DNA of 64,000 bases from Proteus cibi (GTDB lineage Bacteria > Pseudomonadota > Gammaproteobacteria > Enterobacterales > Enterobacteriaceae), in assembly GCF_003144405.1 (NCBI RefSeq), contig NZ_PENW01000025.1:30986-94985 (forward strand), written 5' to 3'. A program made the position numbers and the translations under genes. Within the stretch, counting starts at the first letter, position 1; each line of letters starts with the position of its first letter. Below the pieces are notes generated by a model. It was not told the origin of the DNA. It was given only the letters and a program-made list of their open reading frames with translations, and searched no databases. Positions 1 through 9,669 of the stretch are shown here, in pieces.

Positions 1-99
1 GCTGAATTAGTCAGAGAAGAAAATGGCTGGAAACTTAACGCCATTGGTGAGCCATCAAGTTCAGATAGCTTTATTTCTTACTTAAAGGACTTCACCTAA
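1..99 (+). CDS. TerD-family protein, C-terminal fragment
   Basis: An open frame enters from the left edge and ends at TAA 97-99, overlapping the next start by one base (TAATG). The 32 visible residues include ENGWKLNAIGEPSSSDSF, which resembles the end of TerD-family calcium-binding stress proteins (TerD, TerE, TerX, TerZ), where a GWK-x-x-A-x-G segment is common. The neighbouring TerY-like genes fit this. Only the last part is visible, so the member cannot be named and the metal-binding residues cannot be checked. Confidence 0.6.
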   Translation, partial: AELVREENGWKLNAIGEPSSSDSFISYLKDFT

Positions 100-737
100 T
101 GAGAAGACTTCCTGTTTACCTGCTAATTGATACTTCAGGATCAATGAGAGGTGAATCTATTCATGCAGTTAACGTGGGGATACAAACAATGCTTAATGCA
201 TTGAGACAAGATCCTTACGCATTAGAAAGTGTGCATATCTCTATCATTACCTATGATAACGAGGCACGAGAATTTATCCCATTAACTGCATTAGAAGATT
301 TTCAATTCTCTGATATCACCGTACCTAGCTCTGGCGGTACTTTCACGGGTGCAGCGCTAGAATGTTTAATCCAGTGTGTTGATCGTGATATTAAGCGTTC
401 CGATGGTGACCAAAAAGGGGACTGGCGTCCTCTCGTCTTTTTAATGACAGATGGCACACCTTCTGATGCTTACGCCTATGGTGAAGCAATTAAAGAGGTG
501 AAAAAACGTTCATTTGGTTCGATCATCGCTTGCGCAGTGGGTCCTAAAGCCAAACACGATCACCTGAAAGAACTCACCTCTCAAGTGGTCGCTTTAGAAA
601 CGCTAGACTCCAATGCTTTTTCTGGCTTTTTTAAATGGGTTTCTGCCAGTGTCGCCTCCGGCAGTTCAAGTGCTGGCGTGAATACAGATAAAGATACTCT
701 ACCGCCGCCACCGCCTGAAATCCAACTGGTACTGTGA
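99..737 (+). CDS. terY: TerY-like von Willebrand factor A domain protein
   Basis: The 212-residue protein is a stand-alone VWA domain with no signal peptide, so it is probably cytoplasmic. The metal-ion-dependent adhesion site is intact: DTSGS at residues 11-15, a GGTFTG threonine loop near residue 79 and a TDG aspartate near residue 117. Its length equals that of plasmid TerY as I recall it. In Ter systems TerY acts with a PP2C phosphatase and a kinase (the TerY-P triad), and both follow downstream. It is translationally coupled to the upstream TerD-like gene. The biochemical role of TerY is not established; metal-dependent scaffolding is an inference. Confidence 0.85.
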   Translation: MRRLPVYLLIDTSGSMRGESIHAVNVGIQTMLNALRQDPYALESVHISIITYDNEAREFIPLTALEDFQFSDITVPSSGGTFTGAALECLIQCVDRDIKRSDGDQKGDWRPLVFLMTDGTPSDAYAYGEAIKEVKKRSFGSIIACAVGPKAKHDHLKELTSQVVALETLDSNAFSGFFKWVSASVASGSSSAGVNTDKDTLPPPPPEIQLVL

Positions 738-742
738 TCCAC

Positions 743-778
743 AAAAGCAAAGCGCTTAAAAAGGCTTTGCTTTTATTT
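743..778 (+). terminator. Rho-independent terminator after terY
   Basis: The inverted repeat AAAAGCAAAGC (743-753) / GCTTTGCTTTT (764-774) is followed by a T-rich stretch. It separates the first VWA gene from the second, so the 843-4906 genes may have their own promoter or rely on read-through. Confidence 0.7.
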
Positions 779-842
779 TATTCAAGCGTTGGTTTATCCA
801 TCACAATATATAACAGCCACGATAAAGCGATAAGGTATAACA

Positions 843-1883
843 ATGAGAAGGCTCCCCATTTTCTTTGTTTTAGATTGTTCAGAGTCGATGATCGGTGAAA
901 ACCTTAAAAAGATGAATGACGGTCTAACGACGATTATTAACGATCTAAGGCGAGATCCCCACGCCCTTGAAACAGCGTGTGTTTCTGTTATCGCCTTTGC
1001 TGGCGTTGCTAAAACCATTGTTCCACTTACTGAAGTCGTCTCTTTTTATCCTCCTCAACTTCCTTTAGGTGGAGGCACTTCATTAGGCAGCGCATTACGT
1101 GAACTTTCTCACCAAATCGACACTCAAGTCAGGAAAACCACGCTTGAACAAAAAGGCGATTGGAAACCTGTCGTTTACCTTTTAACTGACGGCAGACCTA
1201 CCGATGATTACGCACAAGAGATCACGCGCTGGAAAGCCCACTATGCCAACAAAGTTAACTTAATTGCGATTGGATTAGGCTTAAGTGCAGACTTACATGT
1301 ACTGTCGCAATTAACTGAAAATGTGCTGTTATTTACTGAAGCACAAGAAGGCGATTTTACACGTTTCATTAAATGGATAACGATGTCAGTGGTTTCTCAT
1401 AGCCGAAGTGTTGGCGAAGAGCCACCACCACTTTTAAGCCAAACAGAGCATATTGTTCGTCTTGCAAAAGATGATGTTGCTCGTGCCTATGATGAATCTT
1501 GTGTCACTTTTGTCGGGCGTTGTAGCCACACACGCTCACCTTACTTAATGAAATATGAACGCCCGCCAATGAAAGCGTCAGGGCTCGATTTTAATCTCAA
1601 CCTTAATGGCTTTAACTTAACGGGCTGCTACACCTTAAATGAAGATTACTTTACATGGAGTGATCTCAGCGCCACGGCATATCAAGTTAACACCAGCGAA
1701 CTTCATGGTACGCCCGGTTGCCCTTATTGTGGCAATGCGACAGCTTTTGCCGTTTGCCAATGTGGTAAATTACTCTGTGTAAATGGCCCTGAAACCGTTA
1801 TTTGCCCTTGGTGTGATAACAACATCACCTTTGGTGATAACAGCAACCAATCTGACTTTGATGTCACACGAGGTAAAGGCTAA
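843..1883 (+). CDS. VWA domain protein with C-terminal zinc-ribbon (TerY-C type)
   Basis: The 346-residue protein starts with a VWA domain much like the preceding gene; its MIDAS is DCSES at residues 11-15, with TDGRPTDD later. The extra C-terminal third has a cysteine-rich module with CPYC at 293-296, CQC at 305-307, C312 and CPWC at 321-324, which fits a zinc-binding TerY-C domain. It overlaps the phosphatase gene by one base (TAATG), so the two are probably translated together. The likely role is the VWA partner of the phosphatase/kinase pair. The paralogous VWA pair suggests a local duplication followed by gain or loss of the tail. Confidence 0.8.
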   Translation: MRRLPIFFVLDCSESMIGENLKKMNDGLTTIINDLRRDPHALETACVSVIAFAGVAKTIVPLTEVVSFYPPQLPLGGGTSLGSALRELSHQIDTQVRKTTLEQKGDWKPVVYLLTDGRPTDDYAQEITRWKAHYANKVNLIAIGLGLSADLHVLSQLTENVLLFTEAQEGDFTRFIKWITMSVVSHSRSVGEEPPPLLSQTEHIVRLAKDDVARAYDESCVTFVGRCSHTRSPYLMKYERPPMKASGLDFNLNLNGFNLTGCYTLNEDYFTWSDLSATAYQVNTSELHGTPGCPYCGNATAFAVCQCGKLLCVNGPETVICPWCDNNITFGDNSNQSDFDVTRGKG

Positions 1884-3379
1884 TGGATAAAAAAGCCCTA
1901 CTCACAAAACTGATTATTGATGACACGCTGACACAACATCGTATCCCCGTCCATGAAGAGCTCGTTATTGCGCTGTATGAAGATGTGGAAATATCCCAAC
2001 ACATTGATTTTATTATTAATAAAATCAAAACCAAAACAGCAGAAAAAATAACACCGCAAGACAAAGTACAACCTATTCTTCTGTTATTGCCACCCGCTCG
2101 TGATTTAACCTCTGAAGAAATCGCATTACCAGAAGAGAAGCCATTAAAACCAGGTCAAATTCCAACACATTCATCATCAATGCCAACAGAAAAACCGATT
2201 ATTCAGCGCCCTACGGCAAAAATTACCCTTTCTAATGCCAAAGTAGGTACCGCGTTCAACTCCACGCTCAATATCGAGCTAAATACTCTCGAAATTGCCG
2301 AAATTGAAGCGGTTGATGTTCCAGAAGAGCTTGGAATAACCTTTGATCATGAAAGTTGCTGCTTAGTCGGTATGCCAACAAAAAGTGGCAATTTCACCTT
2401 GGTTATCCATTGGTCTGTTAATGCCATTCGCTATCAAAATGAAGTCTTATTAATTATCAATCCTGATCCGCGTAGTTTATGGCAAATCAATGAGCCTCCT
2501 GCTGATAGTCCTTATCCCAAAGCACATATTGATAGCAAACTGATCCTTGAAAAAGACATTCGTATTGCTGGTGCAAGCCGCCGCGGACGTTCTCATGAAC
2601 ATGCCGGCACTTTCCGTGATGATGATTTTTATATTCATCACGATAACCAAAGCCAATGGAGTATTTTAATTGTCGCGGATGGTGCAGGCAGTGCGCGTTA
2701 TTCTCGAGAAGGCTCACGCATTGCTATCAATACCGTAAGTCACTATTTAAAATCACAGTTAAGCGTAGAAAACGCAGCATTTAAACCTCATCTTGAGGCC
2801 ATCCATCAATGGAATGACAACAACGCGATTAATCAAGTGGGTAGCTTTTTTGCCCAACTTTTTCGTAATGCGGCGCAATTAGCGATTAATAACCTTAAAA
2901 ACGAAGCCATTCATATTAATGAACCGGTAAAATCTTTTTCTACGACCTTATTAGCCACCGTTTCTTTACGCATCAATAATGAGTTATTTGCGGCTTCATT
3001 TTGGATGGGAGATGGTGCGATTGCCGCTTATGGCCCCGCAGGAAAAGTGCGTGTTTTAGGTATTCCCGATAGTGGTGAATATGCAGGACAAACCCGTTTT
3101 CTTGATGATAGTGCGCTCAACGATGCTGAATTTAATCGACGCATTATTATTGGTAAGTGGAAAGAGATTTCACATCTTATTTTAATGACAGACGGGGTGT
3201 CCGATCCGGTATTTGAAACGGATAATGGCTTACAAGATCCCAATAAATGGACTGCACTTATTGATGAAATATCGCCTTGTTTAGCCTCTCCTGAAAATGC
3301 AGATAACGCATTGGCTGAATGGCTGAATTTCTTTTCAGCAGGCAATCACGATGACCGCACTCTGGTTGTGGCTTGGTAA
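1883..3379 (+). CDS. PP2C-family serine/threonine phosphatase with N-terminal Ig-like domain
   Basis: The 498-residue protein has a helical/proline-rich N-terminus, a putative Ig-like beta-sandwich (about residues 110-200), and a PP2C catalytic domain. PP2C metal-site motifs are visible: VADGAGSA, FWMGDGA, LMTDGVSDP and a terminal HDDRT. No transmembrane segment is seen. It lies between the VWA/zinc-ribbon gene and a protein kinase, which is the TerY-P triad order. The inferred role is removing phosphate from targets of the downstream kinase. The Ig-like domain may bind partners. Confidence 0.8.
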   Translation: MDKKALLTKLIIDDTLTQHRIPVHEELVIALYEDVEISQHIDFIINKIKTKTAEKITPQDKVQPILLLLPPARDLTSEEIALPEEKPLKPGQIPTHSSSMPTEKPIIQRPTAKITLSNAKVGTAFNSTLNIELNTLEIAEIEAVDVPEELGITFDHESCCLVGMPTKSGNFTLVIHWSVNAIRYQNEVLLIINPDPRSLWQINEPPADSPYPKAHIDSKLILEKDIRIAGASRRGRSHEHAGTFRDDDFYIHHDNQSQWSILIVADGAGSARYSREGSRIAINTVSHYLKSQLSVENAAFKPHLEAIHQWNDNNAINQVGSFFAQLFRNAAQLAINNLKNEAIHINEPVKSFSTTLLATVSLRINNELFAASFWMGDGAIAAYGPAGKVRVLGIPDSGEYAGQTRFLDDSALNDAEFNRRIIIGKWKEISHLILMTDGVSDPVFETDNGLQDPNKWTALIDEISPCLASPENADNALAEWLNFFSAGNHDDRTLVVAW

Positions 3380-3397
3380 TCATAAAAGAGAGAATGG

Positions 3398-4906
3398 GTG
3401 AGTTTCATGGCAGAGATCATTACCTGTACAACGCAAAGTGGAAAAACAGTTCAGTACGTCAATGAGATTATTGGCTCTGGCTCAATGAAAGATGTCTATT
3501 TTTCCCCTGACCGAACCTATGTTGTTGCCTTCTACAAAACAAAACAGAATGCGCAAGCCAAAGATAGAATCGATATGATCACAGGCAATTATCGACATAA
3601 TATCTTTGAACAAAGTGGTGGCGAATATTGGAAAAACCTCTTTTGCTGGCCAACAGATGTTGTCGAACATCAAGGCAAAATTGGTATTGTTGTTCCGACT
3701 TATCAATCCCACTTTTTCTTTAAATATGGTTCTAAAAACAATGACTTTCTTGCGATAAAAGGTCGAGAAAAAGAAGGTAAATGGTTTGCAAGCGCCAATA
3801 ACCAAAATAAATTTCTCGATCCCCGCGAAAGAGGCAATCTATTAAATTACTTGAAAGTCTGTTTATTACTCTCTCGTGCTGTACGCAGAATGCATGCGGC
3901 AGGCTTATGTCATAGTGATTTAAGTTATAAAAACGTCCTTATCGATCCTGAGCAAGGTCATGCCTGTGTCATTGATATTGATGGTTTAGTGGTTCCTGGA
4001 AAATACCCCCCTGATGTCGTGGGAACCCCTGATTTTATTGCGCCAGAGGTGGTAAAAACCAGTCATTTACCGAAAGAAGATCCTAACCGTATCTTGCCCA
4101 GTATCACAACAGATAGACACGCCCTTGCGGTATTAATCTACATGTATCTGTTTTATCGCCATCCTTTACGGGGCGGTAAAATTCACGATCTTGACGATGA
4201 AATGCGTGATGAAACACTCTCTATGGGTGAAAAAGCGTTGTTTATTGAGCATCCAACTGATCGTAGCAATGCAGTAAAACTGAATCAGGTAAAACCGTCA
4301 TCGCTACCTTGGGCTGATCCTGAAAAGATCCCATACACGATTATGGGCCCCTACCTAACGCCTCTTTTTGAAAGAGCCTTTATTACAGGATTACACGATC
4401 CTTCACAACGCCCTACCGCAGATGAATGGGAGACGGCTTTAGTCAAAACGGTAGATTTAGTTCAGCCTTGTCAAAATAAAGATTGTGAACAGCAATGGTA
4501 TGTTTTTTCTGGCAAAACACAGCCCGTTTGTCCTTATTGTCACACACCTTATAAAGGTCAATTACCGATTTTAAACCTCTACTCTTCGCGTAAGGCTGGT
4601 AGCTTTAGACCGGACGATCACCGCTTAATGGTTTGGAGTAATCAATCACTCTTCCCTTGGCACGTTAATCGTCTTATTGCGCCCAATGAACGCACCACTG
4701 ATGAACAGAAAAAGCGTGTTGGTTATTTTGTTTATCACAATTCAACATGGTGGCTGGTTAATGAGCGTATTAAGGGATTAATGGTATTACCGGAGAAAAA
4801 ACCGATCCCTATTGGCGATAAAATTGCGCTGACAGATGGATTACAATTTGTGTTATCAACTGAAGAAGGCGGACGACTGGTTGTGGTGCAATTAGTCTCA
4901 AATTAA
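3398..4906 (+). CDS. Ter-associated protein kinase with C-terminal zinc ribbon
   Basis: The 502-residue kinase-like protein has a glycine-rich loop (IGSGSMKDVYF), a catalytic loop HSDLSYKN in place of HRD-x-K-x-x-N, DIDG in the DFG position, and GTPDFIAPEV as activation segment. A cysteine-rich stretch (CQNKDCEQQW ... CPYC, near residues 363-385) is a likely zinc ribbon, followed by a beta-rich tail. The GTG at 3398 has an AGAG-type ribosome site; ATG 3407 preceded by GGTGAG is an equally possible start. It is the last gene of the Ter cluster and is followed by a strong terminator. It is probably the kinase of the TerY-P triad; substrates are unknown. Confidence 0.8.
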   Translation: MSFMAEIITCTTQSGKTVQYVNEIIGSGSMKDVYFSPDRTYVVAFYKTKQNAQAKDRIDMITGNYRHNIFEQSGGEYWKNLFCWPTDVVEHQGKIGIVVPTYQSHFFFKYGSKNNDFLAIKGREKEGKWFASANNQNKFLDPRERGNLLNYLKVCLLLSRAVRRMHAAGLCHSDLSYKNVLIDPEQGHACVIDIDGLVVPGKYPPDVVGTPDFIAPEVVKTSHLPKEDPNRILPSITTDRHALAVLIYMYLFYRHPLRGGKIHDLDDEMRDETLSMGEKALFIEHPTDRSNAVKLNQVKPSSLPWADPEKIPYTIMGPYLTPLFERAFITGLHDPSQRPTADEWETALVKTVDLVQPCQNKDCEQQWYVFSGKTQPVCPYCHTPYKGQLPILNLYSSRKAGSFRPDDHRLMVWSNQSLFPWHVNRLIAPNERTTDEQKKRVGYFVYHNSTWWLVNERIKGLMVLPEKKPIPIGDKIALTDGLQFVLSTEEGGRLVVVQLVSN

Positions 4907-4911
4907 TAAAG

Positions 4912-4955
4912 AAAGAGAATAACCCACTTGATTAACAAAGGGTTATTCTCTTTTT
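4912..4955 (+). terminator. Rho-independent terminator of the Ter cluster
   Basis: A 14-bp arm AAAGAGAATAACCC (4912-4925) pairs with GGGTTATTCTCTTT (4940-4953) and runs into a T tract. It closes the transcript of the kinase gene. Confidence 0.85.
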
Positions 4956-5155
4956 ATTGATTAAATTCTTAACTTATTTTTTAAGAAAAACGGGGCAATA
5001 ATCTTATTTCAGCTGTTCTATTTAAATTAAAGTCAGATCACATATTCACATCTCACCCTTACTATCTAGCACTAACGTTCAATATTGGATATCAAGATCC
5101 CAGTTTATTAATCCCTCACACTTACAATACCGCACAGTGATAATTGGAGGGGCTA

Positions 5156-6124
5156 ATGAAAACTAAAAATAAAATCAATGTGCTAGAACTTATTTCGCCA
5201 GAAATGCAACAAGTCATGCAATTTTATGCAGATAATCTGCAACCTGCGCCGGAAAGTAATGACTACCCTTCGATGCGCCTTGCTTATAATCAAGACAGAC
5301 GTTATTGGAATGCAGATGCACCAGAGATGTTTAGTATTCGAGATATTTCCGTTAACACGTCTTATGGCGAGGTATTAACACGTCTTTATCAACCCAAAGA
5401 AAAAACACCAGCCACCCTCTATTATCTTCATGGTGGTGGTTTTATTTTAGGGAATTTAGATACCCACGATCGCATAATGCGACTGCTTGCCTGCTATACC
5501 TGTTGTACTGTGATTGGTATTGATTATTCACTGTCACCAGAAGCGCATTATCCACAAGCGATTGATGAATCAGCACAGGTTTGTCAGTATTATCATCAAA
5601 ATGCAAAACACTATGGTATTAATACACAACATATTGGTTTTGCAGGTGATTCTGCGGGCGCTATGCTATCGCTGGCTACTGTATTATGGCTACGCGACAA
5701 ACAAATTCACTGTGGTAATATCTGTGCCGCTTTGCTTTGGTATGGATTATATGGCTTACGCGATTCCACCAGCCGTCGGCTTTATGGGGGTGAATGGGAT
5801 GGATTACGCCAGCAAGATCTCGAAGAGTATGATAATGCCTACTTAACCGCGTTAGGCAATCGTGATGCTCCTTATTATTGCTTATTTAATAACGATCTAA
5901 CGCAAGATATTCCCCCTTGCTTTATCGCCAGCGCTGAGTACGATCCGCTAATTGATGATAGCGTGACGCTATTTAAAACCTTAGAAGCGCATCAATTAGC
6001 TTGTGAATATAAAATGTATCCCGGCACATTACATGCCTTTTTACATTATTCACGCATGATGAAAATCGCGGATGACGCCATTCGAGATGGCGCCGATTAT
6101 TTTGTTAAACAACTCAATAATTAA
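5156..6124 (+). CDS. aes: Aes-type acetyl esterase (HSL-family alpha/beta hydrolase)
   Basis: The 322-residue cytoplasmic hydrolase hydrolyses short-chain acyl esters in E. coli. Features: oxyanion motif [18 protein letters not shown] segment nearly identical to E. coli Aes as I recall it, nucleophile elbow GDSAG, acid DPLIDD and histidine in GTLHAFLHY. The length matches Aes. I chose ATG 5156, which has GGAGG at 5146-5150, over the upstream TTG 5144. The 3' end overlaps the convergent Nudix-regulator gene by 4 bp. In E. coli Aes also dampens the maltose activator MalT; whether that holds here is unknown. Confidence 0.9.
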   Translation: MKTKNKINVLELISPEMQQVMQFYADNLQPAPESNDYPSMRLAYNQDRRYWNADAPEMFSIRDISVNTSYGEVLTRLYQPKEKTPATLYYLHGGGFILGNLDTHDRIMRLLACYTCCTVIGIDYSLSPEAHYPQAIDESAQVCQYYHQNAKHYGINTQHIGFAGDSAGAMLSLATVLWLRDKQIHCGNICAALLWYGLYGLRDSTSRRLYGGEWDGLRQQDLEEYDNAYLTALGNRDAPYYCLFNNDLTQDIPPCFIASAEYDPLIDDSVTLFKTLEAHQLACEYKMYPGTLHAFLHYSRMMKIADDAIRDGADYFVKQLNN

Positions 6125-6834
6125 AACTCAAGATTACGAATAAAACGATAATCCGCCGACGCCTCTTTAAGTCGATACAGACTTGCGGGGCGTCCTCTCT
6201 CTGCCCGTTTTTCTCCCGTATCAACCAATAAATCGGCTTGTTCGATCCGTCGTCTAAATGATTTTTTCTGGATCTCTTTACCAATCAGAATTTCATGAAC
6301 ATGTTGTAACTCTGGCAAAGTAAACACTTCTGGCAATGCAAATCCGGGAACAATCGAATAGAGTGACTTTTGCTTTAATCGCTCTCTTGCTTGTGCAATT
6401 AATTCATGGTGATCAAACGCTAAGCTTTGTTGTGCAATCTCATCAATAGGACACCAGATTACCGAATCCACGGTATCAATATGTGCTTCACAGGCTTGAT
6501 GTGCAATCAACGCGGTATAACAGACCGTCACAGACCAACCTCTTGCATCACGCTGGTTATTTCCCACAGAACAGAGTTGCTCAATATAAGGGGGGATCAC
6601 CCCTGTTTTCTCTTTTAATTTTCTTAGCACAGTATCTTCAAGGCATTTGTCCTTCATTTCATCGACAAATCCACCGGGTAAACCCCATTTTCCTTTTTCA
6701 GGATGTTCCCCTCTTTTCACCAACAATACTTTTAACTGCTCTTCATGATAAGTAAACAGTACCGCATCAACAGTAATCAGTGGAGATAGGAAATCACGGC
6801 GGTTATAGCTGGCTAAAAAATCTTGTTCATTCAT
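6121..6834 (-). CDS. NrtR-like Nudix-domain transcriptional regulator
   Basis: The protein (237 residues from ATG 6834) has an N-terminal Nudix fold ([11 protein letters not shown]) and a C-terminal winged helix with [11 protein letters not shown] and [10 protein letters not shown], the layout of NrtR repressors of NAD metabolism. The Nudix box is degenerate: in the REUxEExGU part, RKLKEKTGV has lysines at two glutamate positions. This suggests ligand sensing (ADP-ribose or a related nucleotide) rather than hydrolysis. It diverges from an SPFH/NAD-kinase-like operon across three palindromes. A longer start at 6903 (23 extra residues) exists but would place the start codon inside operator 1. 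Confidence 0.82.
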   Translation of the reverse strand: MNEQDFLASYNRRDFLSPLITVDAVLFTYHEEQLKVLLVKRGEHPEKGKWGLPGGFVDEMKDKCLEDTVLRKLKEKTGVIPPYIEQLCSVGNNQRDARGWSVTVCYTALIAHQACEAHIDTVDSVIWCPIDEIAQQSLAFDHHELIAQARERLKQKSLYSIVPGFALPEVFTLPELQHVHEILIGKEIQKKSFRRRIEQADLLVDTGEKRAERGRPASLYRLKEASADYRFIRNLEF

Positions 6835-6896
6835 GGCGTAAGTTTTATTAGAAAACGATAAAACTATTTTAAGGTTAAACAGCAAAAAATCAAATT

Positions 6897-6978
6897 TTGT
6901 CATAAAGACACTAAATCAGTTGACAAGCATAGTGTCGATAAGACACAATCCAGTTATTGTCATAAAGACACTAACTGG
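6897..6978. promoter_or_regulatory. Three operator-like palindromes between NrtR-like gene and SPFH operon
   Basis: Three sites share the pattern (G/T)TGTC-N5-GACAC: TTGTC-ATAAA-GACAC (6897-6911), GTGTC-GATAA-GACAC (6932-6946) and TTGTC-ATAAA-GACAC (6957-6971). The third lies in a longer imperfect palindrome, with CCAGTTA (6950-6956) mirrored by TAACTGG (6972-6978), which reaches the ribosome site of the SPFH gene. Centres are 35 and 25 bp apart. NrtR-family repressors bind palindromes near their own genes, so autoregulation plus repression of the divergent operon is the simplest reading. Confidence 0.72.
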
Positions 6979-6987
6979 AGAAAAACT

Positions 6988-8007
6988 ATGTTTAACTTAA
7001 ATTACTTTAAAGCTGACTCATCAACATTCATTATAAAATCCGTCAATGGTAACGTTCGTCAACAAGGCAAAGGCTTGAGCTTTTGGTATAACTCAGCCAC
7101 AACCTCTATTGCAGCATTACCTTTAAACGCGCAAGAAGCTCCTTTTATTTTTAACTTTCAAACCTCGGACTTTCAGGGTTTACGCATTCAAGGGCAAATC
7201 TCCTTTCAGGTTAAAACACCGGAAAAAGCCGCAGAAGTGCTTAACTTTAACTTGAGCAAAAACGGCAAATCCTATGCCTCTGAAGATCCACTCAAACTCA
7301 GTGATCGTGTTGTGCGTATTGCACAAACCTTAATTCAAGCAAAGATCCAAAGCACGCCTCTTAGAGAAGCGTTATTACTTAGCCAATCATTAGTCACTTT
7401 GGTGATGGAACAATTAATTGAACACCCATCATTAGAAGCATTAGGTATTGCGATTTTAGACGTTTCTATTGCGGCAATCACGCCATCACCAGAAACCTTA
7501 AAAGCACTCGAAGCCGAAGCGAGAGAATCCTTACTGAAAGAAGCCGATGATGCCATTTATGCGCGTCGTAAATTCTCAGTAGAACAAGAACGCACCATTA
7601 AAGAAGCTGAACTAGAAACCGATTTATCGGTTCAACGTAAACGCCAAGAGATTGAAGAAGCACGTTTAGAAAACGAACGTACATTATTAAGGGAACAAGC
7701 TGAAATTGAAAAAGAGCGCCTTGAAGCCAAGGTTAATGCAGAAGCAAAACGCAAAGAGCTGGTCGCATTAAGTGCTGAAAATCAACGAACACAATCAGAC
7801 GCCGATGCTTATGCTATTGAAGCGACCATGCGTGCTTATCGTGAATTGCCGGTTGAGAATCTAAAAGCCATGGCACTAGCAAAAATGGACTCACAACAAT
7901 TGATGGCAATGGCATTTGAAACCTTAGCGCTGAATTCAGGGAAAATCGGCGAACTCAATATCACCCCTGATTTATTTAGCCAATTCATGAAAAAAGGGAA
8001 TAAATAA
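6988..8007 (+). CDS. Soluble SPFH/Band 7-like protein with long coiled coil
   Basis: The 339-residue protein has an SPFH-like beta-rich N-terminal domain (roughly residues 10-165) and a charged E/R/K/A-rich coiled coil (about 165-275), ending in a short helical tail. Unlike most stomatin/flotillin proteins it shows no N-terminal membrane anchor, so it may form a cytoplasmic or peripheral ring. GGAG lies at 6977-6980 just before the ATG. It overlaps the NAD-kinase-like gene by one base (TAATG), which predicts tight coupling. Family knowledge suggests scaffolding; the actual role is unknown. Confidence 0.7.
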   Translation: MFNLNYFKADSSTFIIKSVNGNVRQQGKGLSFWYNSATTSIAALPLNAQEAPFIFNFQTSDFQGLRIQGQISFQVKTPEKAAEVLNFNLSKNGKSYASEDPLKLSDRVVRIAQTLIQAKIQSTPLREALLLSQSLVTLVMEQLIEHPSLEALGIAILDVSIAAITPSPETLKALEAEARESLLKEADDAIYARRKFSVEQERTIKEAELETDLSVQRKRQEIEEARLENERTLLREQAEIEKERLEAKVNAEAKRKELVALSAENQRTQSDADAYAIEATMRAYRELPVENLKAMALAKMDSQQLMAMAFETLALNSGKIGELNITPDLFSQFMKKGNK

Positions 8008-8951
8008 TGCAACGTAACGAAGATTTTCGCTTTGTGCTGGTGATGAGAAAAAGTCGCTTACAGGAATTAATTGAGCGGTTTAATACTTGGTCACAAGCCA
8101 AATTCTATCTAGAACACAACAATGTTGAGGTAAAGGATTACCTCAATGAACACAATTTATATCAAAAGCAACTCACAGAAGCGGAGCTGATTTTAAAATC
8201 ATTAGGACGTTTTCAACTTTTAGAAAGAGGTTTATTACCTAGCTATCAATTCTCACCCCACGATATTGTAGTGGTGATTGGTCAAGATGGGCTGGTAGCT
8301 AATACGCTGAAATATCTTAATGGACAGCCCATTATTGCCATAAACCCTGATCCATCAAGATGGGATGGCAAATTATTACCTTTCGAGATTGGACAATTAA
8401 AAGAGACAGTTATTAATACCATTAACAAGAAGATGCCTTTTAAAACAGTTACTTTTGCGCAAGCAACAACCAACGATGGTCAATCATTATTAGCGGTGAA
8501 TGACTTATTTATTGGTCCTAAAAGCCACACCTCTGCACGATATATTTTGCAATGGAGTGGCGCCCAAGAAGCGCAATCGTCATCAGGCATTATTGTCTCA
8601 ACAGGATTGGGATCAACTGGTTGGTTTCAATCTATTCTTGCCGGTGCGATGGCAATTACGGGGGGCTCCTCGCACCCTCTGTTACAAGGTTTTAGCTGGA
8701 GCGAGCGAAAATTACAATTTAGTGTAAGAGAACCGTTTCCAAGTAGGACGACAGGCGTCGCGCTGACTTTTGGCACTATTGAGCCCGATTCCCCTTTGCA
8801 ATTAGAATCTTTGATGCCAGAAAATGGCGTAATTTTCTCTGATGGCATCGAAGATGACTATTTACAATTTAATGCCGGTTGCATTGCCCACATTAGTATT
8901 GCTGACATACAAGGGCAATTAATTAGCCAAAAAGGACGTCAGCGTATTTAG
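8007..8951 (+). CDS. NAD-kinase-like (ATP-NAD kinase fold) protein
   Basis: The 314-residue protein has a divergent N-terminus and a C-terminal half resembling NAD kinase: GQDG at 92-95 where NAD kinases have GGDG (aspartate kept), VNDLFIG at 164-170 near the NE nucleotide-binding motif, and STGLGSTGW at 198-206 matching the ST-x-x-GST loop. It is therefore likely to bind NAD(H) or a related dinucleotide; activity is not assured. It is clearly different from housekeeping NAD kinase, which should be elsewhere in the genome. It is coupled to the SPFH gene and lies under the NrtR-like operators. Confidence 0.72.
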   Translation: MQRNEDFRFVLVMRKSRLQELIERFNTWSQAKFYLEHNNVEVKDYLNEHNLYQKQLTEAELILKSLGRFQLLERGLLPSYQFSPHDIVVVIGQDGLVANTLKYLNGQPIIAINPDPSRWDGKLLPFEIGQLKETVINTINKKMPFKTVTFAQATTNDGQSLLAVNDLFIGPKSHTSARYILQWSGAQEAQSSSGIIVSTGLGSTGWFQSILAGAMAITGGSSHPLLQGFSWSERKLQFSVREPFPSRTTGVALTFGTIEPDSPLQLESLMPENGVIFSDGIEDDYLQFNAGCIAHISIADIQGQLISQKGRQRI

Positions 8952-8953
8952 AT

Positions 8954-9580
<627 letters not shown>

Positions 9581-9606
9581 CTACCTCAAACTAAAACAGC
9601 CTTGAC

Positions 9607-9656
9607 AATCTATCACTGATAGAGTTATTTTACACCAACTCTATCAGTGATAGATT
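9607..9656. promoter_or_regulatory. Paired tet operators
   Basis: TCTATCACTGATAGA (9609-9623) and CTCTATCAGTGATAGAT (9639-9655) match the known TetR operator core TCTATCA-x-TGATAGA. They sit between the divergent tetR(J) and tet(J) starts, so TetR should control both genes. Confidence 0.9.
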
Positions 9657-9669
9657 TTTTAGGATCTCA

